Shown: piece by piece, positions 46,057 through 60,058 of the stretch | Layout of the letters: every line of letters starts with the position of its first letter | Position numbering within the stretch: the stretch's first letter is position 1 | NCBI RefSeq assembly: GCF_000379105.1 | Contig: NZ_KB900609.1 | Span: forward strand, 1,761,985-1,825,984 | Source of the DNA: Methylobacterium sp. WSM2598 | GTDB lineage: Bacteria; Pseudomonadota; Alphaproteobacteria; Rhizobiales; Beijerinckiaceae | Length of the DNA: 64,000 nt | Direction: 5' to 3' | Made by a program: the position numbers and the translations under genes | Notes under the pieces: model-generated | What the model saw: only the letters and a program-made list of their open reading frames with translations | Databases searched by the model: none | What the model was told of the DNA's origin: nothing

Positions 46057-47911
46057 CCGCGGCGGCGGTGCCGTGGCGGTGGCGCAGCCCGTCGACCTGC
46101 TCCTCGACCGCCCGGAACGCGGCGAGGGCCGGCCCGGTGAGCGCGTGCGCGCTCGGCAGCCGGATCTTCATCGGGTCGACGAAGCGCCCGTTGATCGCGA
46201 CCTCGTAGTGGACGTGCGGCCCCGTCGAGAGGCCGGTGGTGCCGACCGACCCGATCACCTGGCCGAGATGCACCCGCGCCCCCGGCACGATGCCGCGCGC
46301 GATCCGGGCCATGTGGTTGTAGGCGGTGGCGTAGTTGTTGGCGTGCTGGATCTCGACGCGGTTGCCGTAGCCCGAGCGGGCGCCCGCCGCGATCACCACG
46401 CCGTCGCCCGTCGCCATGATCGGCGTGCCCCGGGTCGCCGCCCAATCGACGCCGTTGTGCATCCGGTAATAGCCGAGGATCGGGTGCAGGCGCGCCCCGT
46501 ACGGGGAGCTGATCCGCCCCTCGGCCACCGGCCGCCGGATCAGGAACTTGCGCGTCGAGCGGCCCTCCGCGTCGAGGTACTCGACCTCGCCCGTTCCCGG
46601 CCCCCGGAACCGGTAGAGGCTCTGCGTCTCCCCGCGGCTGCGCAGGGCCGCGAAGAGCAGTTCCGGCTTGGAATCCTCGTCGGCGGTGAAGAGGAGTTCG
46701 ACGTGGTCGCCGGGCCCGGTGCGGCTCTGCAGGTCGCTGCCGGAGGCCAGGACGCGCACGAGGTCCTCGATGACGCCGGGCGGGACCCCGTTCTTCAGCG
46801 CCGCGCCGTAGAGGCTCTCGTAGAGGCTAACGCCGCCCTCCTCCTCGGCCGCCGGCGCCCCCGGCCGCGGCGGTGCCACCGACACGAAGCCGCCGCGGTC
46901 GTTGGCGGCGGCGATCTCCTCGATCCCGTCCTCGCCGTAGAGCGTCACCCGGGCGATCCCCGGCGTCGGGCCCTCGCGCGCGATCAGCAGGCGCAGGTGC
47001 TGGCCCTCGGGCAGCTCGTCCCGCGCGCGCGGGCTGAGCGCCGCCAGGATCGCGGCGACCCGGTCGGGCCCGGCGCCGGTCTCGCGCAGGATCGCCGCCA
47101 GGGCCTGATCCTTGCCGATCACCGCCTCGCGGGTCTCGAACAGGGGGCCGGCCGCGGCCGCCGCGGTCTCGGCGATCTCGGTCAGGTTCTCCGGCAGGAT
47201 CTTCACGTCGATCGCCCCCGCGGGGGCCTCGTCCTCCTCGCGGCCCGCCCCGAGGCGCAGGGCCCGCGAGAGCATCCGCTCCGGCGGGAAGGCAGGGGGC
47301 AGCGGCCCCGGTCCCCCGGCGAGGCGCTGCGTCTCGGCCACGAGCGCGTCGACCTCCTCGTCCGAGAGGGCGGGGGCCTCGGTCTCCGGCGCCTCCGCCA
47401 GGGGCGAGCGCACCAGGGTCACGGCGGTCTCGGCCGGATCGCTGCCGGTCTCCTCGGTGACGGCCTCGCTCCCGGCGCCGCGCATCGGGTCGAAGGGCGG
47501 GATCGGCGCCTCGGGGGCGCGCAGCGACAGGTCCGTGGCCACCTGCACCACTTGGTGGACGCGGATCACCTCGCGCTCGCCGACGGTCTCGCTCAGCGGC
47601 GCGCGGAACTCGCGCTTGGCCGCCACCACGACCTCGTCGCGCACCAGCCGGTCGCCCTTGCGCGCGGCGAATTCCGCGGGCGCGGTCCCGGCCTCGCCGG
47701 GCACGCCCGCCTCGGCACGCGGGTGCAGGGCGAGGTCGGGCGGGACCGCGACGATGCCGTCCGAGGCGGCGAGGTCGAGGGCGAGGCCGAGCAGGGCGGC
47801 GCCGGCGATGCCGGTGAGCAGGCAGGCGGCGAGCCAGCGCAGGCTGACCTTCTGGCCGCCCGGACGCGAGAAGGCGGTGTCGTCGAGGATGTCGGAGGCA
47901 CCGGCCTGCAC
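46046..47911 (-). CDS. M23-family peptidoglycan metallopeptidase
   Basis: A 621-residue envelope protein with one N-terminal membrane anchor (RWLAACLLTGIAGAALLGLA, about 25-44), a long periplasmic region of low conservation, and a C-terminal M23 endopeptidase domain. The zinc ligands are HNGVDWAA (H-x-x-x-D) and PHVHYEV (H-x-H). It probably cuts cross-links in peptidoglycan during growth or division. The GTG at 47911 gives the full anchor; its ribosome site is weak. The stop codon lies inside element A copy 4. Confidence 0.9.
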   Translation of the reverse strand: MQAGASDILDDTAFSRPGGQKVSLRWLAACLLTGIAGAALLGLALDLAASDGIVAVPPDLALHPRAEAGVPGEAGTAPAEFAARKGDRLVRDEVVVAAKREFRAPLSETVGEREVIRVHQVVQVATDLSLRAPEAPIPPFDPMRGAGSEAVTEETGSDPAETAVTLVRSPLAEAPETEAPALSDEEVDALVAETQRLAGGPGPLPPAFPPERMLSRALRLGAGREEDEAPAGAIDVKILPENLTEIAETAAAAAGPLFETREAVIGKDQALAAILRETGAGPDRVAAILAALSPRARDELPEGQHLRLLIAREGPTPGIARVTLYGEDGIEEIAAANDRGGFVSVAPPRPGAPAAEEEGGVSLYESLYGAALKNGVPPGVIEDLVRVLASGSDLQSRTGPGDHVELLFTADEDSKPELLFAALRSRGETQSLYRFRGPGTGEVEYLDAEGRSTRKFLIRRPVAEGRISSPYGARLHPILGYYRMHNGVDWAATRGTPIMATGDGVVIAAGARSGYGNRVEIQHANNYATAYNHMARIARGIVPGARVHLGQVIGSVGTTGLSTGPHVHYEVAINGRFVDPMKIRLPSAHALTGPALAAFRAVEEQVDGLRHRHGTAAAARM

Positions 47912-47985
47912 GCGCGAACCCGGGTGTGAGAGGCGGGAGGAGCTCCCGTCTCAGGCCGGACAACCGTGACCGTTTTGCGGCCGGC

Positions 47986-50148
<2,163 letters not shown>

Positions 50149-50369
50149 CGGCCTGGGGCCCTCGTTCGGTGGTGCTGCCCTCAACTATAGGCGCCGCCGC
50201 GAGGAGGGCCAATGGGATGAAGGTGGGAGGAGGGCGCCGCGCCGCCGCGTCGGATCGCCGGCCGGGCGGATCCCGCCGCATAAGGGGGAGGGCGCGCGGC
50301 CGGTCTCGATCGCCACGCCCGGCTCCCGGTTCCCGCCGATGATCGTCGCCCGCGCGCTCGCCGCGAGCC

Positions 50370-53054
<2,685 letters not shown>

Positions 53055-53296
53055 TCATGTCACCGATGACCCTGCACGACGGCCGCCTCTGCTGCGCGAT
53101 ATGATGGCCGCCGAACGGATACCACGGCGGCGACTCGCCCGCGATAGCTGACGACGGCTTAATGCGTTCGGCGGTTGCATCCTTTCCGTAGCCGACGCGG
53201 AGGGCGGGAAACCCGCGCATTGAAGATGCCCCGCGGCTGGTCCAGTTAGGGGCAAAGCCCAGTTGCGGGGCGGATCGGCTGCCGGGGAGTGCCAAC

Positions 53297-54424
53297 GTGC
53301 CGGATCGTTTCGTGCGGATCGCCCTCGGCGCCGCGCTGGGGCTGCTCGCCCTGTTCGTGGCGCAGCCCTACCTGACCGCCCTGCTGTTCTCGGTGGAGCA
53401 GCCGCGGGCCGTCACCCCGCGCGGCGACCTCGCCCCCGCCGAGGCCGCCACCGTGGCGCTGTTCGAGCGCGCCGCCCCCTCGGTTGTCTACGTCTTCGCG
53501 CGCCGCGCCCCCAGCGTGCAGGACCTGATGCGCCAGGGCACGGACGGCACCGAGCAGGGCGGGCAGGGGAGCGAGCAGACCGGGACCGGCTTCGTCTGGG
53601 ACGCGGGCGGCCACGTGGTCACCAACAACCACGTCATCCAGGGCGGCTCGGAGATCTCGGTGCGGCTGTCGAGCGGCGAGATCGTGCCGGCGACCCTGGT
53701 CGGCGCGGCGCCCAACTACGACCTCGCGGTGCTGCGCCTCGGGCGGGTGAGCGCCATGCCGCCGCCCATCGCCATCGGCAGCTCCGCCGACCTCAAGGTC
53801 GGGCAGTTCGTCTACGCGATCGGCAACCCGTTCGGGCTCGACCACACCCTGACCTCGGGGGTGATCAGCGCCCTGCAGCGGCGCCTGCCGACCCAGGAGG
53901 GGCGGGAGCTCTCGGGCGTGATCCAGACCGACGCGGCGATCAACCCGGGCAATTCCGGTGGGCCGCTCCTCGACTCGGCCGGGCGGGTGATCGGGGTCAA
54001 CACGGCCATCTTCTCGCCCTCGGGCGCGAGCGCCGGCATCGGCTTCGCGGTGCCGATCGACGTCGTCAACCGCGTCGTGCCGGACCTGATCCGCACGGGC
54101 CGCGCGCCGAGCCCGGGGATCGGCATCGTGGCGGCGCAGGAGGAGGCGGCCGCCCGGCTCGGCATCGACGGGGTCGCGGTGGTGCGCGTGCTGCGCGGAT
54201 CGCCGGCCGCCGCCGCCGGCCTGCGCGGCGTCGACCCGGCCACGGGCGAACTGGGCGACATCATCGTCGGGGTCAACAACCGCCCGGTCCACCGCCTGGC
54301 CGACCTCACGGCGGCGATCCAGGAGGCGGGCGTCGGCCGGACCCTGGAACTGACCATCCTGCGCGACGGGCGGCCGCGCACGCTCCAGATCACCACGGCC
54401 GATATGGGGCAGCGCGTCCCTTGA
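53297..54424 (+). CDS. HtrA-type periplasmic serine protease (DegS-like)
   Basis: A 375-residue membrane-anchored protease with one N-terminal helix (about 6-32) and a trypsin-like domain whose triad is His112 (NNHVIQ), Asp142 (NYDLAVLR) and Ser220 (NPGNSGGPL). One PDZ domain follows (about 270-360). Single-PDZ anchored proteins of this shape include DegS, which starts envelope stress signalling, but simple quality-control proteases look the same. The start is GTG at 53297 after a GGGGAG site. Confidence 0.9.
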   Translation: MPDRFVRIALGAALGLLALFVAQPYLTALLFSVEQPRAVTPRGDLAPAEAATVALFERAAPSVVYVFARRAPSVQDLMRQGTDGTEQGGQGSEQTGTGFVWDAGGHVVTNNHVIQGGSEISVRLSSGEIVPATLVGAAPNYDLAVLRLGRVSAMPPPIAIGSSADLKVGQFVYAIGNPFGLDHTLTSGVISALQRRLPTQEGRELSGVIQTDAAINPGNSGGPLLDSAGRVIGVNTAIFSPSGASAGIGFAVPIDVVNRVVPDLIRTGRAPSPGIGIVAAQEEAAARLGIDGVAVVRVLRGSPAAAAGLRGVDPATGELGDIIVGVNNRPVHRLADLTAAIQEAGVGRTLELTILRDGRPRTLQITTADMGQRVP

Positions 54425-54498
54425 CGCCGCGCCCGCGCGCCGCGCATCCCCGCGAGGCGTCGCCGCGCGCCCTCCTCACGCCCGCAGAGGCTCGGCCC

Positions 54499-54762
54499 AT
54501 GCGCCCACCCCGTGCCGCCCTCCTCGTCCTGCTCGGGCTCGTCGCCGCGGCGGGGGCCGCGCGGGGCGGGGAGGCGCGCCCGCGTCTCTGCCCGCAGGAC
54601 GCCCCGCCCGGCGTGCGGCTCCCCGACCGGCCGGGCTGCCGCGAGGCGCCGCGCCCGGAGCCCCTGCGGGCCGGGCCGGCGCCGGGCTTCGTCGATCTGG
54701 GGAACGGCACCCAGCTGCGGGTGGGCGGCCGGGCGGTCTTCGAGGCCGGCACGCGGCGCTGA
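54499..54762 (+). CDS. Small secreted hypothetical protein, 87 aa
   Basis: MRPPRAALLVLLGLVAAAGA is a signal peptide; the mature 60 residues contain two Cys (LCPQDAPP, GCREAP) and end with FVDLGNGTQLRVGGR. It begins 74 bp after the HtrA stop on the same strand. The ribosome site is CAGAGG, acceptable. No family was recognised. Confidence 0.6.
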   Translation: MRPPRAALLVLLGLVAAAGAARGGEARPRLCPQDAPPGVRLPDRPGCREAPRPEPLRAGPAPGFVDLGNGTQLRVGGRAVFEAGTRR

Positions 54763-54853
54763 TCCGGTGCGTTTCCGGCAAGGGCAGCGCGCCCCGCGCG
54801 GAACCACCCTGGCGCGCCCCGCATTCGACAAGGGGCACGGGCGGGAGAGCGCG

Positions 54854-55210
54854 ATGATCCTAGCAGCCTGCGAAGGCCGTCACTGGCAATACGAGATCGC
54901 CGAGCACGCGGATGGCTACGCGGTGCGAATGCGGGACCTCTGTACCGGGGACGTGGACGACGACTTCGTCACCATCTTCCGCACCATGCCGGTCGCCCTC
55001 GCCTTCGCGCAGCTCTCGGCCGCCTTCGATCGCTTCGCGAGCGCCGAGGACGCGGAGGACGACGAGACCGGCAGCGCGGAGGATCTCGAATCGCGCGAGC
55101 GGGCCTTCATCGACCTCAGCAGCCGCCTCTGCGACGGCGGCGTCACCCGCTCCAACCTCGAAGCCTGGGAAGAGCAGCGCACCGGGGAGCCCCGGCGCGC
55201 CTTGCACTGA
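54854..55210 (+). CDS. Hypothetical acidic protein, 118 aa
   Basis: A soluble protein beginning MILAACEGRHWQYEIAEHAD, with a strongly acidic middle section (ASAEDAEDDETGSAEDLE) and a helical end. GGGAGAG nine bases before the ATG is a good ribosome site. No family recognised. It converges with a small Ala-rich protein gene across a strong hairpin. Confidence 0.65.
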   Translation: MILAACEGRHWQYEIAEHADGYAVRMRDLCTGDVDDDFVTIFRTMPVALAFAQLSAAFDRFASAEDAEDDETGSAEDLESRERAFIDLSSRLCDGGVTRSNLEAWEEQRTGEPRRALH

Positions 55211-55228
55211 CGCCTCGCGCCGGGGCCT

Positions 55229-55257
55229 GAGCAGAACGGCCCGGCGCGGTTCTGCTC
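55229..55257. terminator. Bidirectional hairpin between convergent genes
   Basis: GAGCAGAAC and GTTCTGCTC form a perfect 9-bp stem with an 11-base GC-rich loop, midway between the 3' ends at 55210 and 55318. No T-run on either side. Probably a shared 3' end signal. Confidence 0.5.
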
Positions 55258-55317
55258 GGATTCCGGTCCCCCCATCATTCCCGCCGCCGAAGCGGCGGCC
55301 GCTCCGGCGGGTGATCC

Positions 55318-55539
55318 TCAGCGCTTGCGCGCCTTGCGGGGCGGGGCGGCCCGGGCTGCCTCGGCGGCCTCGGCCTCCTTGGTGAGGCGCATCGCCCGCA
55401 GGCGGGCCATGTTCTCGTCGCGCTGGCGGTTCGCCTTCTCCAGATCCGCCCAGGCGACCGCGGCCGCCTCCGCCTGCATCTGCGCGCGGGCGGCGCGAGT
55501 CTCGGCGCGGTCGCGGGTCGCGCTGTTCTCTCCCGACAT
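55318..55539 (-). CDS. Small helical charged protein, 73 aa
   Basis: MSGENSATRDRAETRAARAQ opens a protein made almost entirely of Ala, Glu, Arg and Lys helix, ending in a basic tail (PPRKARKR). It is likely one long helix or coiled coil. The ATG at 55539 is chosen because it starts the regular heptad-like part; an earlier ATG at 55587 would add a basic stretch. Unknown function. Confidence 0.5.
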   Translation of the reverse strand: MSGENSATRDRAETRAARAQMQAEAAAVAWADLEKANRQRDENMARLRAMRLTKEAEAAEAARAAPPRKARKR

Positions 55540-55653
55540 CCATCGGCCTTTCTGCCCGGCGGCCCGGCGCGGGACGGATCGCGCCATCGCGTCGCCCCGG
55601 GGCCGCTCCCTTCCTCATATAGGGCGCGCGCCGCCCCTGCCCACCCGGGCGGC

Positions 55654-56973
55654 TCAGTGGCCGAGCGCCGCCAGCGCCGCCGCGGCCGCCCGCTCGCCGT
55701 CCAAGGTCGCGCCCCCCACCGTCATCGCGCCGCCGCCCGAAGCGGCCTCCCCGGCGAAGAACAGGCGCTCGCCGACCGGCCGTCGCAGGGCCGCCCGGGC
55801 ACCGGCCCGGCCCGGCCGGGCGAGCGAGTAGCTGCCGCGCGCGAAGGGGTCGGTCCACCACGCGGCGAGGCGCCCGGCGGTCACGCTCGCCCGCGCGGTC
55901 GCGCCGAACACGCTGGCGAACGCGTCCGTGGCCGCCGCCACCGCGGCCGCCTCGCCGGCCTCGCAGAGCAGGCGGGCGGCGTCGCCCCCCAGGTGCAGCA
56001 CCGCCAGCGGGCGGCCGAAGGGGCGCATCTCCAGATAGGCCGTGAGGTCGGGCGCGTCGCCCCGCGCCGAGCGCAGGATCACCGCGTCGCGCGGGTCCCC
56101 GGCCCGCGCCGGATCGAGGGCGAGGGCGACCTTGGTGTAGGCGCCCATGCGCAGGCCGTCGATCGCCGCGGCGAGATCGGCGGGAAGCTCGGGGGTGAAG
56201 CGAAGCGCCCCGGCCGCCAGCACGCCGACCGGCACGGTGACGATCGCCACGGCCGCGCGCAGGCGGCCCGCCGGCGTGTCGAGGGCGACGCCCGGGCCGC
56301 TCCAATCCACCCGCCGCACGGGGCAGCCGGTGCGGACCGGCAGGCCCGCGTGGTGGCGGGCGACGAGGGCCCCGTAGCCGTCGACCCAGAGATCCTCGCC
56401 GGCCCAGAGCTGGTCGTAATCGTGCAGGGAGACCCGGTCGGGCTCCTCCCCGAGCGAGAGCCGCGTCAGCCCGGCCGCCGCCTGCCCGAGGGCCGGGTCG
56501 ACGGCCCGGGCCGCCTCGCCGATCGAGCGGTCCTCGCCGGGATGGTCCCGGTCGAGCAGGGCGGTGAGCTGCACGAAACCCGCGCGCCGGCGGCGGCGGG
56601 TCTCGTCGGTCGCCGGCGCGCCGTCGATGATCAGGCTCGGCCAGGGACCCGCCTCGTCCGTGGTGAGCCGCACGCCGTCCGCGAGCGCGACCGCCTTCCA
56701 GGGATTGCGCTCGGCCCAGTGGATGTACTGCCCGCCGGCGTCGAAGGCCCGGTCCGGGCCCAGGCTGCCATCCGTGAAGGCGCGCCCGCCGATCCTGGCC
56801 CGCGCCTCCAGCACCGCGACGCTGTGCCCCGCCCGCGTGACCGCGGCGGCGGCCGCGAGCCCGGCCGCCCCGGCCCCGATCACCGCGACCTCGGCATCCT
56901 CGGCGGCGCGGGCGCGGCGCGGCAGGGCCAGGGCGGCCGCGCCGGCGAGGAGGGAGCGGCGGGAGAGCGGCAT
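55654..56973 (-). CDS. Flavin amine-oxidase family protein
   Basis: A 439-residue FAD enzyme with a twin-arginine signal (MPLSRRSLLAGAAALALPRR, cleaved near ARAAED) and the dinucleotide motif VAVIGAGAAGLAAAAAVTRAG, then EARARIGGRAFT (the GG doublet) and C-terminal LFFAGEAASGGGAMTVGGA. It belongs to the monoamine oxidase and phytoene desaturase-like group; substrate unknown. A start at 57036, overlapping the methyltransferase stop as ATGA, is possible but would put 21 residues before the Tat motif. Downstream of the methyltransferase in the same transcript. Confidence 0.82.
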   Translation of the reverse strand: MPLSRRSLLAGAAALALPRRARAAEDAEVAVIGAGAAGLAAAAAVTRAGHSVAVLEARARIGGRAFTDGSLGPDRAFDAGGQYIHWAERNPWKAVALADGVRLTTDEAGPWPSLIIDGAPATDETRRRRRAGFVQLTALLDRDHPGEDRSIGEAARAVDPALGQAAAGLTRLSLGEEPDRVSLHDYDQLWAGEDLWVDGYGALVARHHAGLPVRTGCPVRRVDWSGPGVALDTPAGRLRAAVAIVTVPVGVLAAGALRFTPELPADLAAAIDGLRMGAYTKVALALDPARAGDPRDAVILRSARGDAPDLTAYLEMRPFGRPLAVLHLGGDAARLLCEAGEAAAVAAATDAFASVFGATARASVTAGRLAAWWTDPFARGSYSLARPGRAGARAALRRPVGERLFFAGEAASGGGAMTVGGATLDGERAAAAALAALGH

Positions 56974-57032
56974 CGCCTCGGCCTCGGTGGGATTCGCGTC
57001 GAGGACGGGAGATCGGCGCCGGCCGGCGCCTT

Positions 57033-57779
57033 TCAAGCGGGCGCCCGCGCCGCAGGGCGGCGGGCCGCGAAGGCGAGGCGGCGCCGGTTATGTCCGAGAT
57101 TGGCGCGGGGCTCGGCGTCGAACCCCGCCTCCCGCAGCCGCGCCAGCATCTCGTCACGGTCGTAGCGGGTGAGGCCGAGGCGGCGGCGCAGGGACGGGTA
57201 ATCCGACAGGGCGGTGCGCAGGAGCCCGGCGAGGGCCGCCGCGAGGAATCCCTCGCGATAGCCGAAGCCGAGGAGCGCGAGGGCATCCGCCAGCGGGCCG
57301 AGGTCGGGCGGGATGACGTCGGCCACGATCAGCAGGCCGCCGGGCCTCAGCTTGGCGTGCCAGAGCCGCAGCAGCCCCGCGAACTCCTCCGCGGTCAGGT
57401 ACTGCGCCACCGAATGGGCGACGATCAGGTCGAGGCCGCGATCGGGCAGGGCGGGGAGGTCCTCCGGCGCCAGGACCACGATGCGGGGCTCCGCCCCGAA
57501 GCGGCGGGAGAGCCCGGAGCGCACCCGGGGGGCCGCGTCGCAGAGGTAGAGCCGGGCGCAGGCGCGGGCGACCCGATCGGCCGAGAGGGCCTCGCCGCTG
57601 CCGTAATCGAGCAGGGTCGCCCGCGGACCGGGCACGAGCCCGACGAGATCCTCGGCGAGACCCGCGTAGTGCCGCGACCGGTGCCGATCGTTGACGTAGA
57701 TCGGAGTGTCGCGGTTCCAGAAGTCGCGCCAGGAGGCCGGCATCGGCGGCACCCGCCGGATCGGCGCTCCCGGCGCCAT
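57033..57779 (-). CDS. Class I SAM-dependent methyltransferase
   Basis: A 248-residue Rossmann methyltransferase. LLDYGSGEAL is motif I, LDLIVAHSVAQYLTAEEF lies in motif IV, and LRPGGLLIVADVIPP is the post-motif helix and strand. The start at 57779 is uncertain; an ATG at 57743 (MPASWRDFWN) gives a more usual length. The substrate is not evident from sequence. It is followed at once by the amine-oxidase gene, and a small membrane protein gene precedes it at 4 bp. Confidence 0.8.
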   Translation of the reverse strand: MAPGAPIRRVPPMPASWRDFWNRDTPIYVNDRHRSRHYAGLAEDLVGLVPGPRATLLDYGSGEALSADRVARACARLYLCDAAPRVRSGLSRRFGAEPRIVVLAPEDLPALPDRGLDLIVAHSVAQYLTAEEFAGLLRLWHAKLRPGGLLIVADVIPPDLGPLADALALLGFGYREGFLAAALAGLLRTALSDYPSLRRRLGLTRYDRDEMLARLREAGFDAEPRANLGHNRRRLAFAARRPAARAPA

Positions 57780-57783
57780 CCGC

Positions 57784-58161
57784 TCAGAACCCGAGGGAGA
57801 GGGCCGCCACGGCCCGGTCGATCGCGACGTAGAACACCCCGAAGGCGACCGCGGCGGCGAGGGCGAATTCCGCCGCCGCGTTCGCGAGCAGCTGCGTGCG
57901 CCGCAGGGTCTCGCGGCCGAACTGCGCCGCCGCCCAGGCGAGGGTCAGCACCACCGGCATCGCGAACAGGAAGGACAGCGTGCTCTCGACCCGGCCGCTG
58001 CCCGGATCGAGCAGGGGACGGATGTTGCGCACCCAGGGCGCGTAGCAGGCCGCCGCCAGGGCGGTGCCCCAGGCGAAGACCAGGGCGATGCCGAGATGGA
58101 CCGTGAAGGTCCGGTGCAGGCGCGTGAAGGCGTCGGTCGCGGCGTGGTGGCGGATGATCAC
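57784..58161 (-). CDS. Hypothetical membrane protein, 125 aa
   Basis: A small integral membrane protein with three hydrophobic segments (about 20-42, 60-80, 90-118) and the charged loop RNIRPLLDPGSGRVES. The GTG at 58161 has GGGG seven bases upstream; a TTG at 58167 is an alternative. It ends 4 bp before the methyltransferase ATG, so they probably form one transcript. No family recognised. Confidence 0.6.
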   Translation of the reverse strand: MIIRHHAATDAFTRLHRTFTVHLGIALVFAWGTALAAACYAPWVRNIRPLLDPGSGRVESTLSFLFAMPVVLTLAWAAAQFGRETLRRTQLLANAAAEFALAAAVAFGVFYVAIDRAVAALSLGF

Positions 58162-58237
58162 TGGCAAGCCCCGAGAGCGATGTGGCCCGCGACGATCGAG
58201 CCCGTCTTTGCGGGCGCTGACCCGATCGGCGGGCGGG

Positions 58238-58274
58238 AACCCGGCCGGAGGTGCCCGGGGAGTTCGGGTTTTTT
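58238..58274 (+). terminator. Plus-strand terminator-like hairpin without a plus-strand gene
   Basis: AACCCG at 58238 pairs with CGGGTT at 58265, with an inner GC stem, and is followed by six T (58269-58274). It is oriented to end a plus-strand transcript, but the neighbouring genes are both on the minus strand. A small plus-strand RNA in 58168-58270 is one explanation. Confidence 0.4.
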
Positions 58275-58350
58275 GTGACGCTCGGCGCGAGTCGGCGCCG
58301 CAGCGCCGCGCCCGGGCGGCGCCGATCCCCCCGGGCGGGCCCCGGTCCCG

Positions 58351-59784
58351 TCAGGCGGCGATGCGCCCCTCCAGCGGAAACACCTTGGCGGGGTTCATCA
58401 ACCAGGCCGGGTCGAACACGGCCCGCACCCGCATCTGCTGGGCGAGGTCCTCGGGCGCGTACTGCACGTTCATCAGGTCGCGCTTCTCGATGCCGACGCC
58501 GTGCTCGCCCGTGAGGCAGCCGCCCACCTCGACGCAGAGCTTGAGCATGTCCTCGCCGGCCTTCTCGGCCTTCTCCATCTCGCCGGGCGTGTTGATGTCG
58601 AACAGGATCAGCGGGTGCAGGTTGCCGTCGCCCGCGTGGAAGACGTTGGCGCAGCGCAGCCCGTAATGCCGCGTGATCTCGCCGATCCGCTCCAGCACCG
58701 GCGCGAGCTGCCCGGTCGGGATGGTGCCGTCCATGCAGATGTAGTCCGAGATCCGGCCGGTCGCCCCGAAGGCGGATTTGCGTCCCTTCCAGATCGCCGC
58801 GCTCTCGGCCTCGGATTGCGAGACTTTCAGGCTCGTCGGGTTGAAGGGTCTGGCGATCTCGACGATGCGCGCCAGCATCGCGTCGCATTCCTCGGGCGAG
58901 CCCTCGACCTCGATGATCAGCATCGCCTCGGCGTCCAGGGGGTAGCCGGCCTTGGCGAAGGCCTCGCAGATGGTGATCGCCTCCCGGTCCATGTACTCGA
59001 TCGCCACCGGGATGATGCCGGCGCCGATGATCGCGGCCGTGCAGGCGCCCGCCGCCTCGACCGAGCCGAAGCCCATCAGGGCCGGCCGCGCGCCCTCGGC
59101 GGCGCGCAGGATCCGCACCGTCGCCTCGGTGACCACGCCGAGCTGCCCCTCCGAGCCGCAGATCAGGCCCAAGAGGTCGTAGCCCGCGCCGTCGAGGTGC
59201 TCGCCGCCGATCTCCACCACGGTGCCGTCCACCAGGACCAGCGTCACGCCGAGCAGGTTGTTGGTGGTGACGCCGTATTTCAGGCAGTGGGCCCCGCCCG
59301 AATTCATCGCGATGTTGCCCGCGATGGTGCAGGCGAGCTGGCTCGACGGGTCGGGGGCGTAGAAGAAGCCCTCGTGCGCGACCGCGCCGCTGATCGCCAG
59401 GTTGGTGATGCCGGCCTGCACCCGGGCGGTCCGGTTGCGGTAGTCGAGGGAGAGCACCTGGTTCATCTTGGCGACGCCGAGGATCACCGCGTCCTCCTGG
59501 GCGATGGCGCCGCCCGCCAGCGAGGTGCCGGCGCCGCGGGGCACCACGCGCACGCCCTCGGCGTGGCAGTAGCGCATCACCGCGGCGACCTCCGCCGTGC
59601 TGGAGGGCAGGATCACCGCGAGCGGCATGCGCCGATAGGCGGTGAGCCCGTCGGTCTCGAAGGCGCGCCGCTCGTCCTCGCTCGTCACCAGGGCCTCGGG
59701 CGCCACCAGCGGGCGCAGGCCCTCGATGATCGCGTCGCGGCGGGCGAGGATGGCGGGATCGGGGGCCGGGAAGGCGATCGTCAT
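58351..59784 (-). CDS. glcD: FAD-linked glycolate oxidase/D-lactate dehydrogenase subunit
   Basis: A 477-residue flavoprotein of the GlcD type. The FAD-binding half has VVPRGAGTSLAGGA and the GGAHCLKYGVTTNN loop, the C-terminal half HAGDGNLHPLILFD (metal and FAD contacts) and TGEHGVGIEKR. It oxidises glycolate or D-lactate in photorespiration-like or C2 metabolism. Its usual partners GlcE and GlcF are absent from the window, and the next gene upstream is a divergent cytochrome c; it may instead be a single-subunit D-lactate or 2-hydroxyacid dehydrogenase. The ATG at 59784 fits the family start. Confidence 0.85.
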   Translation of the reverse strand: MTIAFPAPDPAILARRDAIIEGLRPLVAPEALVTSEDERRAFETDGLTAYRRMPLAVILPSSTAEVAAVMRYCHAEGVRVVPRGAGTSLAGGAIAQEDAVILGVAKMNQVLSLDYRNRTARVQAGITNLAISGAVAHEGFFYAPDPSSQLACTIAGNIAMNSGGAHCLKYGVTTNNLLGVTLVLVDGTVVEIGGEHLDGAGYDLLGLICGSEGQLGVVTEATVRILRAAEGARPALMGFGSVEAAGACTAAIIGAGIIPVAIEYMDREAITICEAFAKAGYPLDAEAMLIIEVEGSPEECDAMLARIVEIARPFNPTSLKVSQSEAESAAIWKGRKSAFGATGRISDYICMDGTIPTGQLAPVLERIGEITRHYGLRCANVFHAGDGNLHPLILFDINTPGEMEKAEKAGEDMLKLCVEVGGCLTGEHGVGIEKRDLMNVQYAPEDLAQQMRVRAVFDPAWLMNPAKVFPLEGRIAA

Positions 59785-59873
59785 GGCGTCTCCTCGGGGT
59801 CGGCGGGACGGAGGCCCGCATCGTTCCCGCAACCGTATAGACCGCTCCCGCGCCGCACGCACCGGCACGCGCC

Positions 59874-59885
59874 ACAACGCGTTGT
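59874..59885. promoter_or_regulatory. 12-bp palindrome between glcD and the cytochrome c gene
   Basis: ACAACGCGTTGT is a perfect palindrome in the 274-bp divergent control region, 90 bp before glcD. Symmetry fits a dimeric regulator, but no regulator gene is close by. Confidence 0.3.
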
Positions 59886-60058
59886 CGCGCCATGAACTTT
59901 CGTCCCATTGATTTGCCCGCCGGCGCAGCTTCTTTTCGCCGCACGCACCCGGATCGACCCGGTCGCGTTTTTAACTTTACCAGCTCGAAACCTAGGCCAT
60001 ATCCACGCTCGCCCACGGGCAATCTGGCCGTCGATCGAGGCCTATCGGAGGGACCCTC

